Below are positions 9,949-21,753 of a stretch of 64,000 bases of DNA, piece after piece. The notes beneath the pieces are model-generated. The model was not told the DNA's origin, ran no database searches, and was given only the letters and a program-made list of their open reading frames with translations. The stretch is from Scedosporium boydii. Lineage: Eukaryota; Ascomycota; Sordariomycetes; Microascales; Microascaceae. How positions within the stretch are numbered: position 1 is the first letter of the stretch; each line of letters begins with the position of its first letter. A program made the position numbers and the translations under genes. The DNA lies in NCBI GenBank assembly GCA_002221725.1, contig NJFT01000001.1:186001-250000 (forward strand), in the 5' to 3' direction.

Positions 9949-12542
9949 TTAGATGATCTGATCGAAGGCCCTGTTGACGGGCGACCTGATAGGGACATCC
10001 TTCCAGAAGTTGACGGTGGCAACCGCGCGCTTGGCAATACCCTCAGGAGTGAACTCGAACTTCTGCAGAGGTTGTTAGTAACAGGCACTAAATAAACAGA
10101 ATGCACGGGTTAGGGGGCTGGCTAGAACTCGCCTTGTAGACATCGAGGTAAGGGCCGGAGGCACCGAACCTGTTGAGACCGAACTGCTCGTGGGTGTACT
10201 TCTCCCAACCCATGGTGGACATGACCTCGACGGAGAGCGAGGGAATGCCGTCGGGGAGGACGCTGAGCCTGTACTCCTTGGACTGGCTGTCGAAGATCTC
10301 GAAGCAAGGGAGAGAGACAATACGGGCCTTGATGCCGTGGTTGTCGGCGAGGTATTTGGCGGCCTCGACGCAGATAGAGACCTCGGAACCGGTGGAGACG
10401 AGGGTTACCTGGGCACCCTCGACCTCCTGGAGGACGTAACCACCACGGGCAGCGTTGTCGATGGTGGATCCCTGAAGCTGGGGAAGGTTCTGACGAGAGA
10501 GAGCGATGATGCTGGGGCAGGTCTTGTGGGCGAAAGCAACCTTGTAGGCGGCGCTCGTCTCGTTGCCGTCAGCAGGGCGCCAGACCATGCAGTTGGGAAG
10601 AGCGCGGAAGTGGGCCAGGGTCTCGATAGGCTGGTGAGTGGGACCGTCCTCGCCGAGACCGATGGAGTCGTGGGTGGCGACCCAGATGACACGGACGTGG
10701 GAGAGAGCAGACAGACGGACGGCACCGGCGGCGTAGGAGACGAAGTTGAGGAAAGTACCACCATAGGGGATGATGGTACCGTAAGCGGCAAGACCGTTCA
10801 TGATAGCACCCATACCGTGCTCACGGACACCGTAGCGGACGTAGCGGCCAGAGTAGTCTCCAAGGCCGGTGGAGGGGGGCTGGAAGTCAACAGCACCCTT
10901 CCACCTCGTGAGGTTGGAGCCAGTAAGGTCGGCGGATCCACCGACGAGCTCGGGGAGGATGGCCTCGACCTTGCCAAGGACAATCTCGGAGAGCTTTCGG
11001 GAGGCAACAGCAGAGTCAGAGGTGGAGTAGACGGGGAGAGCCTTCTCCCAGCCCTCGGGGAGGTCACCCCTCAGGCGGCGCTGGAGATCAGCATGCTCGG
11101 CAGGGTACTTCTCGGCATACTTGGCGAGGAGCTGGTTCCACTCGGCCTCGGCGGCAGCACCCTCGGCGGCGTGCTTGGCATAGTAGTCGTAGACCTCCTG
11201 GGGAACGACAAAGCTCTTCTCGGGGTCGAAGCCGAACTTTTGCTTGAGCTGCTTGATGTCGTCGGCCTTGAGGGGAGAACCGTGGACACCGTGGGTGCCC
11301 TCCTCCTTGGAACCGTAGCCAATGGTGGTCTTGAGCTGGATGAGAGAGGGCTTGTCGGTGACGGCCTTGCACTTCTCAATGGCGGCGGCCATGCCAGCAA
11401 GGTCGTGGTTGCCGTCCTCGACGGTGACGACGTGCCAGCCGTAGGCCTCATACCTCTTGACTACATCCTCGGTGAAGGCGCAGTTGGTGTCGCCGTCAAT
11501 GGAAATGTGGTTGTCGTCCCACACGGCAATAAGGTTGCCGAGCTGGAGATGGCCGGCAAGAGACGAAGCCTCGCCAGAGACACCCTCCATCAGACAGCCG
11601 TCGCCCATGAAGCAGTATGTGTAGTTGTCAACAACGTTGAAGCCGGGCTTGTTGAAGGTAGCAGCGGTGTGAGCTTGGGCCATGGCGAGACCGACAGCAT
11701 TGCTGATACCTTGGCCGAGGGGACCAGTGGTAACCTCAATACCGGGGGTATCATGAGCCTCAGGGTGGCCAGGAGTGATGCTGCCGACTTTCTGTTGTCA
11801 AAAGAGAAATGTAGGTTAGCGGCGAGCTCAAACGAACACGGGGGACATGTGCCTCAGAGACGAGACTGGCGCCTTACCCTGAAGTTCTTGATGTCGTCCA
11901 GAGTAATGGCATAGCCGAAAAGGTGGAGGATAGCATATTGGAGCATGCAGCCGTGACCGTTCCTAATCAAATCGCCGGAGTAAGGAACACATCCTGTATA
12001 CGGCTCGTTTCCTCCCTAGAGGAGCTTCAGAGCATAGGGACGTGCCTGGTCACGCCGGCGGAGAGCGGGTTATACGTACGAAAGAACGAATCGATCCCTG
12101 TTGAGCCACTCAGGGTTCTTGGGGTTGAACTTCATGAACTTGTCGAAGAGGACGTGCGCAATGGGAGCCATGCCCCTGGAGCTGGTGTCAGTAGAGCAAA
12201 TTCGCGTAGAAACACATGCATCGGGAGCACTAACATTGGGGCACCGGGGTGACCCGACTTGCTGTTGGCGGTAGCATCGGCCTGAGAGGAGGATGTGGTG
12301 TTAGCAACAGCCCAATTCAAAGCAAATTCCAGTCAATTGCCTCATTCCGCTCTGAATGGAAGCAGTCATCGCGAGCATCGTCGATACGTTGGGCATAGCG
12401 CGAGGCAGAGGCAGAGGCAGAAGCAGAGCAGGAGAGCGAAACCAGATATGTCAGAGCCAAGGTGGGGTTGGAGGGGCGCAACGCAACGTACAGCAAGAAT
12501 GCGAATGGTGTTGACGGCAAGCTGGTCGATGTTGCCAGACAT
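9949..12542 (-). CDS. Transketolase
   Basis: Thiamine-diphosphate enzyme of the non-oxidative pentose phosphate pathway, which moves two-carbon ketol units between sugar phosphates; cytosolic. I read six exons: 12542-12492, 12281-12235, 12175-12080, 11962-11878, 11791-10133 and 10062-9949. They total 683 aa, the usual family length. Visible motifs are [12 protein letters not shown] near the N-terminus, the ThDP-binding [18 protein letters not shown], and [13 protein letters not shown] in the central domain. The C-terminus is [15 protein letters not shown] and ends FDQII. Introns are 210, 59, 117, 86 and 70 nt, with four clustered in the first 300 coding bases. The last intron (10063-10132) begins GCGAGT instead of GT, and only this junction keeps frame and the conserved YKKFEF sequence. 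It has a TACTAAC branch site and a CAG acceptor. This is the S. cerevisiae TKL1/TKL2 family. Confidence 0.95.
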
Positions 12543-14818
12543 GATTGCGGTAAACGACGATGGTATCTCTAAATAGGAAAGGACAAAAAGACTGTGCTGT
12601 TTATGGATTGAATTGACGAGAGAAAAAGTCGAAGAAGAGCTCTGTCGGGAGATGGGAGCAAATTTTTTTCTAATAAACGAGGTCTGGAAAGAGAGGATGG
12701 AACGAGGTGGGAGAAAAGTGGCCGTCCGGACGTGCAAGGGGTGCACTAATATTTTGCGAGGTGCTTGAAGGTCCAAGAAGAGACGAAGGCGGGGGAGGGG
12801 AAAGAGCAAAGAAGGAGGGGGAGGGGTATCCGTAGCTGTTTGGAAAGAGTCAGTCGCGGTTTCCCACCCCCAGTCGAGACGAGCTTCAACTGCCTTCCGA
12901 CACTAATATTTTAGCAATCGGACACCAGACAACAGAAGATGACACTAGACTATTACACTATATTACACTACTACTTGGACATCCTAGACTATCCACTGCG
13001 CTTCAATGCTACTCGCCAGCAACAAGGCGAGGAGAGTTGAGTTTAGAGCACAGAGCCCGATGCGCGGCACCAGAGACACTAAACCCCTCCCTCAGCTCCA
13101 TCCTGACACACACTCTGCGCTCGGGTGGGGGAGATCATATTACCCAAGCTTGATGTGTTATGTATTCCGTTATTGATCGATATCAAATTCAGTCGATGAT
13201 GATGGGCCAGCGCAGTGATGATCGTCGACAACTACATGGATCCCAATGGCTCCTCCGAAGGCGCCGGTCTGGGGTGTATCTCTAACCGTCAAGGTTACCT
13301 TTAAGAAGCTTGATGTTCGCCTTGGCCGCGGAGGCCATGTACGGAGTACACATGTGTCCGGACTGGATGGAACTTGCAAGCTTCGGATCGGATCAGTAAT
13401 TATAAAGCCCTAGACTTCTCCTCGCAAGGCGACCCCGAGAGCATCAATTGATACTGACTACGAAACAGTAAGCCATTAGTGATGCTCGGCCAGCCAAGTA
13501 CAGCATTGCAAGCTGTTGTGGAAGCAACGAAACACCAGTATCATCTTCCCCCTACCAGTAACATTCTTGTTTTTAGCCTCTTCGCGGCGTGTCCTTTAAG
13601 CTTTTATCCAGGTCGAGTGGCGATCAATCGATACCCGCTTTCGTCCACGAGGAGCCCTGAAGCCCTGGCAGAGATGTGGAGTGTGCCTCTCGGGCGTTCC
13701 TTATTGTGGCACCACCACTAACTTGCAAGTTTATCTCCGTTTCGACATTCTCTGCCCGCCTACACTAGAGATTCACACAAGGGATGTCGTTCCTTATCCC
13801 TTAGGTTTGCTAAAATCTCGCAAACCCTCCAATTGATCTATTCTCCACGGTTGGTTGGAACCGCACGAATACTTTGCGCCATGTGCCGGCCAATCCGTCT
13901 GGGGTTGGTGAGGAAATCCTCTCAAGAGCAGCCGATTACGCATTTGATTTCTAGTGGAGGGGCTATTTACTCACTTCGTACCCCCGCTGTTAGTCGGATT
14001 CAACGCCCACCCCCATCCCACTTTTTGTCATCGCCCGCCGATGCCGCTGCTACACTATGTGCGGTGTAGTGTTGATTCGCCTCCATTGTCTCACTTCGTC
14101 GAGAACTAATAGAGGGTGACATGGATGAAAGCTGGAAGCTTGGGCAATAACTGTCGGAGCTTGCCCCAGCTCTTTGCTGATGGTAATGTCCAGCATACCA
14201 GCTTGATTTTGTAGACAAAACAGCGGCTCTCTTGGCACGCTCATAGGAGACAACAAGGTCCTTAGCTTCTCACGAGTACTGAGGGTTGATCAATGCGATC
14301 GATTCATGGTATTGATCAATTGATAAGCCGAATCCCAGCTCTTTTCTTCGGACCTACATAACCAACCATACAGGATCGGATCTTACACCTTGTGGCGGGT
14401 GCGGGCTCAATTGATGTCAGAACCGCAATCCTCCATCTCGACTTTATCCGCCATCCAGGTTTAGCGTCGTCGCCACTGGGTATGCGTGTGCCTGATATTT
14501 CCAGGTTCTGGATTGTCTCTTCAAAATTTGAAAGCATTATTAAATTCTCCTAATGATGACCTAATTGAACTCTGATGTGCCCCCCACTCTCCGAATACAA
14601 CTGTACATCCAACTTTCTTCGTAGCTGGACCAGACACGCGGATTTTTGACGACATCGAAGGAGGCTTTTTGCGTAAGTGAGTGCGTCGAGCCCCAATTAG
14701 ACCCAGCCTTATCTCTCCAAGATCTGGCAGTTCCCCGGTTACGATCGTGTCGGGCCTAAACCCACTACGGGCACTACCAAGATCCCGAGCCCTTGTTTCA
14801 CTCGGAGGTTAGTGCGGG
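12543..14818. other. Intergenic region
   Basis: This is divergent promoter space for transketolase and BMT6. It contains a tandem 10-mer at 12951-12970, one TACGGAGTA at 13340, and AT-rich palindromes (TATTGATCAATTGAT near 14312). No coding region was recognised on either strand. Confidence 0.45.
12951..12970. repeat. Tandem 10-mer tattacacta x2
   Basis: Two exact adjacent copies of TATTACACTA followed by CTAC. Similar CACTA-rich sequence recurs at 42350-42415. Confidence 0.7.
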
Positions 14819-15940
14819 ATGGCGAGGAAGTCTCAGGCATCCCGGACACCGGCCGCCAAAGGGTCATCGTCTAAGTCAGGCAAAGGCACGGCTAATAAGG
14901 CCGTACGAGGATCGGGAAGCTTGAAAGAGGAATCTGCGCTAGGTCCGGCTCCGCAGCTAGATCTCAAGATCCAACAGCTACTACTTGACCTGTTCTCCCG
15001 AACCTTTGCAGATGAGCTATCTGCGAGCGACTTTGAAGCTACTTTGCAGACTATCAAGGGAGCTTTGTTCAATCGGGACTTTGCGGCTGCTTTCTCCAAG
15101 GAAGAGCATCTAGCTGCGTATGCGGCAAGATGGAGCCCGACCCGAGCCCTCTGCTACGCTTCTATTTTTGATGGCGTCCGTGACCATCTCGAAGGTCTTG
15201 TTGCTACAACCCCAAGGGGAGGCGAGGGCGGGGCAGAGGCCGAGAGCCATGAAGATGAGCCCCAGACCGCACCGCGGCTAAAGATGCTGTCAGTAGGTGG
15301 TGGCGCTGCGGAGCTTGCGGCTTTCTCTGCGCTACTTATAGGCCAAAGATTCACCCTGGGCGAAGCTATCTTAGCCGACTCCGGCCCGTGGGGAAGTATA
15401 GTCAAAAGACTCCACGACGTGTTAACCACACATACCATCCGTGAGATCTCAAAATACACGAGCCATGGAGAGAATGCAGATAACGGACCCGCTGTCTCAC
15501 CAGAATCGCTTCTCATGAGATTTAGTCACAGCGATGTCCTTGCGACTAACAAGGAGCAATTGTCTGAACTCATTGGGAGCGAGCCCCTCCTGATCACCAT
15601 CCTCTTCACGCTTAACGAGCTCTATACCTCCGGCGGAATAGGAAAGACGACTACTTTCCTGCTCAACCTCACCTCGTGCGCTCCCGTCGGAACCCTGCTC
15701 CTGGTCGTTGACAGTCCTGGGAGTTACTCCGAGACTGGCGTTGGTGCCCAGGCGAAGAAGTATCCCATGCAATGGCTTCTTGATCACACCCTCACAAAAT
15801 CTCTCAGCGACACATGGGAAAGGCTGGAAACCAACGACTCGATATGGTTCCGTCTCGCGGATTCTCTACGATATCCTATACCCCTGGAGAATATGCGATA
15901 TCAACTCCACCTCTACCGTCTAGTGCGCTCTCCAACATGA
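14819..15940 (+). CDS. BMT6: 25S rRNA uridine-N3 methyltransferase, Bmt6-like
   Basis: Single exon, 373 aa. The architecture matches the fungal BMT6 family (S. cerevisiae 25S rRNA m3U2843 methyltransferase; nucleolar, large-subunit maturation). A basic Ser/Lys/Ala-rich tail (MARKSQASRTPAAKG) is followed by a helical segment (LLLDLFSRTFADEL). The SAM-binding glycine motif MLSVGGGAAELAAF lies near residue 160, and GGIGKTTTFLLNLT leads into SCAPVGTLLLVVDSPGSYSE near residue 285, the central Rossmann strand and loop. The protein ends in MRYQLHLYRLVRS, typical of the family. The ATG at 14819 is the first in frame. The KTT string resembles a P-loop but sits in a methyltransferase context. The call is by recognition of conserved segments, not by a search. 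Confidence 0.82.
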   Translation: MARKSQASRTPAAKGSSSKSGKGTANKAVRGSGSLKEESALGPAPQLDLKIQQLLLDLFSRTFADELSASDFEATLQTIKGALFNRDFAAAFSKEEHLAAYAARWSPTRALCYASIFDGVRDHLEGLVATTPRGGEGGAEAESHEDEPQTAPRLKMLSVGGGAAELAAFSALLIGQRFTLGEAILADSGPWGSIVKRLHDVLTTHTIREISKYTSHGENADNGPAVSPESLLMRFSHSDVLATNKEQLSELIGSEPLLITILFTLNELYTSGGIGKTTTFLLNLTSCAPVGTLLLVVDSPGSYSETGVGAQAKKYPMQWLLDHTLTKSLSDTWERLETNDSIWFRLADSLRYPIPLENMRYQLHLYRLVRSPT

Positions 15941-16049
15941 TGCACCCGCAATAGATATCCAAAAAAGGCTCTTATTCACGAGCTCTTAATTACAATTATC
16001 TATCTTCCTTCTACTACATAGAAAGGTGTATGGAAAAATAAAAAATGCT

Positions 16050-19000
16050 TCACGCCCAGACCATACGCTTTATCGAATGCCCCAATTGCTCTAGCAACCC
16101 CGTACTCCTCCTCGCCTCCTCTAACGAGATTATATCCTCCTTCTCAATCATGCTCGTATCGCCGTTCGTCTCTTTACCCTGAGCCTTGAACGCCATACGT
16201 TCAATCTCAGAGCACATGGTCACAACCTGCTGAATCTCCGTCTGGCGGAGCCCGTCGCCATCCTTTGCCAGCGAAGACTGTGCGTACGGCGCCTTGAGCG
16301 CGATTCTCCTGATGACAGGACCGGCGCGTGTCTTCCCTCCGGAGAAGAAGCTCGCGAATCCCGATATCGAGCCGTTGCCAAAATCAGACGGTGATTGGTG
16401 CGTCTTACGTTTATCCTCGAAATTCGACAGCGTCCGCGTGTTGGTCCGCGTGAAATCGTACTTGCCTGGCTCGTAGGATATCACGCAGCCTACGTTCTTC
16501 GTCTCGTCCATGTGTACGGCCGAGATTGTCGATGTGATGTATGTGCCGAATTTTATGCCCACGATGTGTGCTAGGTCGACGCGCTCGAAGGATGAGACCC
16601 TGTCGAGGTCCCAGTCGAAGCGGCAGAGGTAGAGAGCGGCGTCGGTTAGGAGGAGGATGGACTCCTCCATCGGCTGGCCTTGGATGACTCCTGACACAGC
16701 AGGCGCTAGTACTGCCCATCCGCCGATGAACTCCTCGCTTTCGTCTTCGATGACGCGGTCTTGGCATAGCTCGATTGCTTGCTCCCGTCTTTTCACGACT
16801 GATACAGCTGGATCTTTTGTCACCATATCCGCCTCAAATTCGGAGAATACAAGGGCGGTGACGTTTCCGAGGAGGAAGTCAATAGCTAACTGACTGAAGT
16901 AGTCATTCACCAACCTAGATAGACCGCGTTAATAACAGACCTGACATGGGAGGTCTTGGCCATTCATTCTTCACTTACCCATTGTAAAACCTGGTGATTG
17001 ACAAGCCCAGATCGTTGAGCGTCCCTCGGTAATCCCTCTTCTTCGTCCGAGTGTAATCCCCTTTCATGGCTGCCGTTGAGGCGTACTGATTCGACACCGC
17101 ATCGCCATTATCCGCCCAGATGTTGTTAAACCACCACGCGTTCTGGTCGACCTGAGCACTCATATCAAACCCTTCCTCGCGAAGTTGAGCCTCCAGCATG
17201 TACTTCGCAAACATGCTTTGGCACACATTCGTCCTATCCAGACAGTCCATGCAGTTCGTCCTCGTGACCCCCCCTTGCTTACGAACGATCTTCCCGTCCG
17301 CTTCAACCGTACTGCCGAATTCGTCAAGAGTGTCCTTAAGCCTCTCGAGCAGCTGGCTGACATTCTCAAACTTCATGCCGCGGCAGACGGCGTGGAAGTC
17401 GAACCACTCAAAAGGAACTTTCTCAGACTCGGGTACTTCGTCGTTCAGGCGGTCGACTTGGTCTGCATAAGCATCGCCGACGATGGCCTCCGGACCGTGC
17501 TTTTCGACAAGGTTGACGAGTTGTATGGGACCAAATGATTGTTTGAGGTGAGTGAAGTGCTTCTTCATCGCCAAGTAATTCGCGTCGGGAGAGTGTTGGA
17601 TTACTGGAACTGGCTTGAAGGAATACGGCGACTGCGTGAAGTAGACGGGGATACTTCCTCGAACTTGCATGAAGGAGTAAATCTTCGTGCCGAGCGGTGG
17701 AGACGAGCTCCACGACGGAGTAGATAAAATCTGCTCCGTTTCGACAGAGTTGGCAGTATATCCGTCTTCATCTATACCCCGGCGCATGTACCGAAGGCCA
17801 GCGCGCTTTGTCGACCGCCTAGATATAAGCGTAATCAAGAAGTCTCTTTCAGTCGGTCTCCGCTCGATAAACTCTTTGACCGATTCGTCCGGAGGCAACG
17901 TAGGCGCCGAGCCGCTTAGGAAGAGATTGGACATTTCCATCGCCTCGGGCTCTGAGTCGTCGACCTGCGGTGGGTGGCTATCCATGACAAAGGATTTCTG
18001 GCCCACGAAGCCCTGCATGATCGGTAAGGCAACTGATTCCGCGCCAACAGAAAGAAATGGTTGAAGGAGGTGGTTGTTCCAGAAGTGTATGGGAGCCACT
18101 TGAGCGTAGAGAGGAATCTCCGGCTCAAATGCTTTACACTCTGCCCAGCTCCTCGTTATGTCGAAATCATAAGAGAAGAAAAAACTCCTAGAGGAGCCAA
18201 ATAATACTCGTGCCGTGTGTAGGAGTTTGGGAAGCAGAGCGGTCCCCGTCCCTTCGATGCTGTCCTCGGAACTCCTCGAGTCCCGGGTAGCCGCCGGCGC
18301 AGGTTCTTGCTCGATAGGCGGTCTGCTCAGACCCATAGTCCGTCGCTGATCCAGTACCCATCCTTTCTTGCTGAACCACTGTTGCGCAAATCGGCCGAAG
18401 CTTCCCCTTCGGCGGATGACGTCCTCGGCCACAGTACTGGTGATAGGTTCTTCAACACTAGCCGTCTCTGGGTTTCTCTCAACGTGCACTATGTCGTCGA
18501 CGTCGTCGCTTAGGCTTAACCGCGGGAGCGCTTCCGACTCGTCCTCTAGTGTGTCGCTGTCATCGAGAGACTTGTCTCCAGGGTCCTTATTGTTTAAATG
18601 CTGAGCCGTCTTCGCAAGAGAAGCTTCCGCCTCCGCCTGCGACGAGCACGGCGTAATCGCAACGCCCGTCACAACATACACGGGAAAGCCTTTGACCTGC
18701 GCAACCTGCTCCCGGCGTGTAATAGTAATGAGAAAGTTCTGTCTGAATACCGCCATAAGTCCTACAAGCGGCCCAGTTTAGCACTCGTCTTCCAGCACCC
18801 GGACCGTCAGGCCGCGATGCGAAATCAAGGAAGGGAAGCTCGGGGGCTGGGGTTGGGGGACAAAGTTCACCTATGACGCCAAAGACCTCAAAGGACGGCG
18901 AGGACCCCGGTGAATCGACCCCATTTTCGCGGGGCAAGTAAGAGACTGTACCGTCGGCATATTTAATCAAGAGTTGCTGTGACGAGCGCTGAGTTTTGGA

Positions 19001-19066
19001 CGGCGCCGTTTGCAGTACGAGGCCTTCGCCATTGGCAGAGACAATGACCTTACGCGCGATGGCCAT
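16050..19066 (-). CDS. Sac-domain phosphoinositide phosphatase with hSac2 domain
   Basis: Three exons, 19066-18871, 18761-16979 and 16914-16050, give 947 aa. The introns are 109 and 64 nt. The Sac catalytic motif CX5R(T/S) is intact as RTNCMDCLDRTN at about residues 565-576. Upstream Sac-domain blocks (FLITITRREQVAQVKG, RRGIDEDGYTANSVETEQ) are also present. The last exon (LVNDYFSQLAIDFLLGN onward, ending in a helical tail) resembles the hSac2/INPP5F homology domain. The protein therefore looks like the Sac2/INPP5F branch rather than ER Sac1, and no C-terminal transmembrane pair is seen. It probably removes phosphate from phosphatidylinositol phosphates on endomembranes. The start is the ATG at 19066; the frame is open 15 bases further but only to a TTG. 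Acidic Ser-rich inserts sit around residues 100-150. Confidence 0.85.
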
Positions 19067-19687
19067 TCTGCGGTTGAGCAATGTCAGAGCCTAACAAACA
19101 TCCAGTAAGAAGTTACAGACACTCTGTTCATTGGAGACATGAGTGTGAAACCTGGAGGGATTTTTAACGGAATGTGAACGCCGAATCTGCAAATGCCGTC
19201 AGAGGAAGGTGTACAATACGTTGAGGTTGGGTGGCCCGCCGGAACAGCTGTAAACCGAGTGGTCCAATGTCCATGGACAGATGGTGGGGGTGCTGGGATT
19301 ATTGGGATTAGAGTGGCTGCAGGTTTGGATCATGGTGGGGTAGACGGCCGAGGACGGCGACGAGACAGCTTCTTCCATAGATGCTACGCTAAGGTTCGGT
19401 GCTAGAGTTTCAACACCCTGGATGAATGAAGGTCCACAACTTGATCCTCAACTACAAAAGACATTTGCGTATTTGAGAAAAAATCCTATTCAAGTCCACT
19501 ATCGTCTATCCCGGGCCGCGAAGGCATTCCAGGTATCATCTATCCACCAGGCGGGAACTAGAAAAGCTCAACCGCCATAGCACCAGAGGGTCTTCGAAAC
19601 GGAATCCGCGAACCATACGAACCATACATTCTTCGTATCCGCCCTAACATTTGTTGGACGTCTAGAGTACAAGATGAAGCGACATGT
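19067..19687. other. Intergenic region
   Basis: This lies between the Sac gene 5' end and the SNU13 3' end. It should contain the Sac-gene promoter. No extra gene was seen. Confidence 0.5.
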
Positions 19688-20275
19688 TTAGAGGGCAACC
19701 CTCTCGACCTTCTCGCGCATGCTCCTAATCTTGTCCGCAAGCTCGCTTCCTTCGTTGCTGGTAATGGATGCGGCGATGACCGCACGGCTCACACCGCAAG
19801 CACGGCCAAGGGAAACCTTGGAAGAGACGTAGATGTAAGGAACTGTGGGGGGAGGTAAGGGTTAGTCTCCGAGGACAACTGGGGAGGAAGAGTAGCGGGA
19901 GCGATGCTTACCGTTCTTGTCCTCGCAAAGGACGGGAAGATGGAGGACAATGGCAAGAGGGGTAGTATCCTGAGCCAGGACAATGAGCTCGGAAACACCT
20001 CGGTTGAGGGACTTGGTAGCCTCGTTGGCGCCCTTCTTCAGCTGCCGAGCATCTGTTGTAAGGATTAGTATCGGCAAGGTCTCGAGCCGTGATTGCATTG
20101 GGGAAATGTCGGGAGGAAATCTTACGCTGGCAGGACTGGACGAGATCGAGAAGCTCTTGCTCGAGAGCAGCGTCGGCCAAAGGCCAGGCTACGGAAAGGT
20201 TAGGATCCAATTTCTTCCACTGCTGCGAGGCTGGTCATGCCGGGGTCACTTACCAGCACCGTTCTCGTCGGCCAT
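19688..20275 (-). CDS. SNU13: Snu13/15.5K L7Ae-family RNA-binding protein
   Basis: This protein binds K-turns in U4 snRNA (spliceosomal tri-snRNP) and in box C/D snoRNAs. Four exons, 20275-20254 (22 nt), 20188-20126, 20052-19912 and 19842-19688, give exactly 126 aa, the length of yeast Snu13. The sequence starts [18 protein letters not shown]. The L7Ae signature is [16 protein letters not shown], followed by [32 protein letters not shown] and [16 protein letters not shown]. All three introns are phase 1, with GTAAGT/GTAAG donors and TAG or CAG acceptors (65, 73 and 69 nt). It is divergent from VMA3 across about 560 bp, so the two may share a promoter. Confidence 0.96.
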
Positions 20276-20835
20276 TGCGATTAAGTCTTCCGGTAGGTAG
20301 TTTTGAGTTGCTGTACTTCAGGGTTCACGGCTTCCTTGCTCGCCCTGATCCTCTGAAACGATCGTTCACGGAATGGTTGCGGTGTTGTGAAGTGGTTAGG
20401 TTGCAGAACCAGAGAAGAGAAAAAGAAGAAGACGAAGTCGCAATTGTGAGGCAGCTTTCTTTTTCTTTTTTTTTTTTCTGGCTTGCTCCATGTCACAGGT
20501 GTGAGGGTCTTGATGAAAATTCTCGCAGGTGGTGCCAGTTGCCCTTAGTTAAGCAAGATCGGAGACAAAAACAAGAAACATTGGCCCGTGCACGCACGTG
20601 ATTCCTGGAATTCGAGGCCTCGAATCAAAACCTTGCCTGTCATCAAATGGCGCTTGAGAACCAGTATTGATCAGTGCTCTTCTTCAACTAACCTGTCCTT
20701 CAGTCCCCCCAAGCTTCTCGCCAATCCTTACACAGCTACCACCCGTTCTTCATTCGTCCTTTCTACTATTTTCGACCTTCTATTCTCTCTTTTATTACTT
20801 CATTTCCCACGATAAACACCAACTAATTTGTCAAG
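20276..20835. promoter_or_regulatory. Divergent SNU13/VMA3 promoter region
   Basis: 560 bp between the two start codons. It contains a long T-run with interruptions at about 20458-20478. Pyrimidine-rich sequence (20690-20800) lies just upstream of VMA3, typical of fungal transcription start regions. I did not identify specific factor sites. Confidence 0.5.
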
Positions 20836-21753
20836 ATGTCTGACGGCGGTCTGAGGATCACCGAGGCTTGGTATGTTGTCCTGCTGCTGCCGCATAACGT
20901 CGTCATCGGTCCCAGCTTCTTGCTTCGCGAAATGACCACCAATAGCTTCTGCCATCTGCATTAGCCATTTATTTGCATCTGTCCCACCATCTTTTAGAGA
21001 GTATCGAGCTAACATTTCTATCATGCAGCCCTGTCTATGCGGTTAGTTATCCTCTCGAGCCGTTTTGTTTATCCCCCAGCTATCGAAATCGTTTGAACGA
21101 CGGCGACCCTCAACAGCACAAGCTTGATAGTCCGATGGCCGATTCACTAACAAACTCTGTAGCCCTTCTTCGGTGCCATGGGCTGCACGGCTGCTATTGT
21201 CTTCACTTGCCTGGGAGCTTCCTACGGAACCGCCAAGTCCGGTGTCGGTATCGCGGCGATGGGTGTTCTCCGACCTGACCTGATCGTCAAGAGTATGCCT
21301 GCGCGTCCCGAAGCTTGCTATGTCGAATGAACACCATCTCTAACGAAATCAACAGATATCGTCCCCGTTATTATGGCTGGTATTATTGGTATCTACGGTC
21401 TGGTCGTTTCGGTTCTCATCTCCGACGGTCTCCAACAAGCGCTTCCTCTCTACACTGGTTTCGTTCAGCTCGGTGCCGGTCTTGCCGTCGGTCTCTCGGG
21501 TCTTGCTGCTGGTTTCGCGATCGGTATCGTCGGTGATGCTGGTGTCCGTGGAACTGCTCAGCAACCCCGTCTCTTCGTCGGCATGATTTTGATTCTTATT
21601 TTCGCCGAAGTCTTGGGTATATCTTCACCTTGGCCACACACTTTGCGAGAAGAAGAAATAAAGAAGATGCTAACTCCCTTTTTCGCAGGTCTCTACGGTC
21701 TCATTGTTGCCTTGCTGATGAACTCGAAGGCGACTACTGGAACCCAGTGCTAA
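20836..21753 (+). CDS. VMA3: V-ATPase proteolipid subunit c
   Basis: Subunit c of the V0 rotor, which carries protons across the vacuolar membrane. Five exons, 20836-20870, 21029-21041, 21163-21292, 21356-21616 and 21689-21753, encode 167 aa. Exon 2 is only 13 nt. Four membrane helices are evident: [60 protein letters not shown] and [20 protein letters not shown]. The last carries the essential Glu in IFAEVLG. Family hallmarks [26 protein letters not shown] and GDAGVRG are intact. The N-terminus is a few residues longer than in yeast Vma3. Introns are 158, 121, 63 and 72 nt. VMA11 is the alternative paralogue, but the sequence is closer to Vma3. Confidence 0.96.

Noticed and set aside
10190..11914. 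574-codon open frame antisense to transketolase
   Set aside because: It is the exact antisense of the large transketolase exon. It reads long runs of Gly/Val/Leu/Asp typical of a shadow of C/G-ending codons, crosses an intron and has no domain.
15600..15720. P-loop-like GGIGKTT in the BMT6 gene, suggesting an NTPase
   Set aside because: The surrounding residues match the BMT6 methyltransferase core and no Walker B or other NTPase motif follows.
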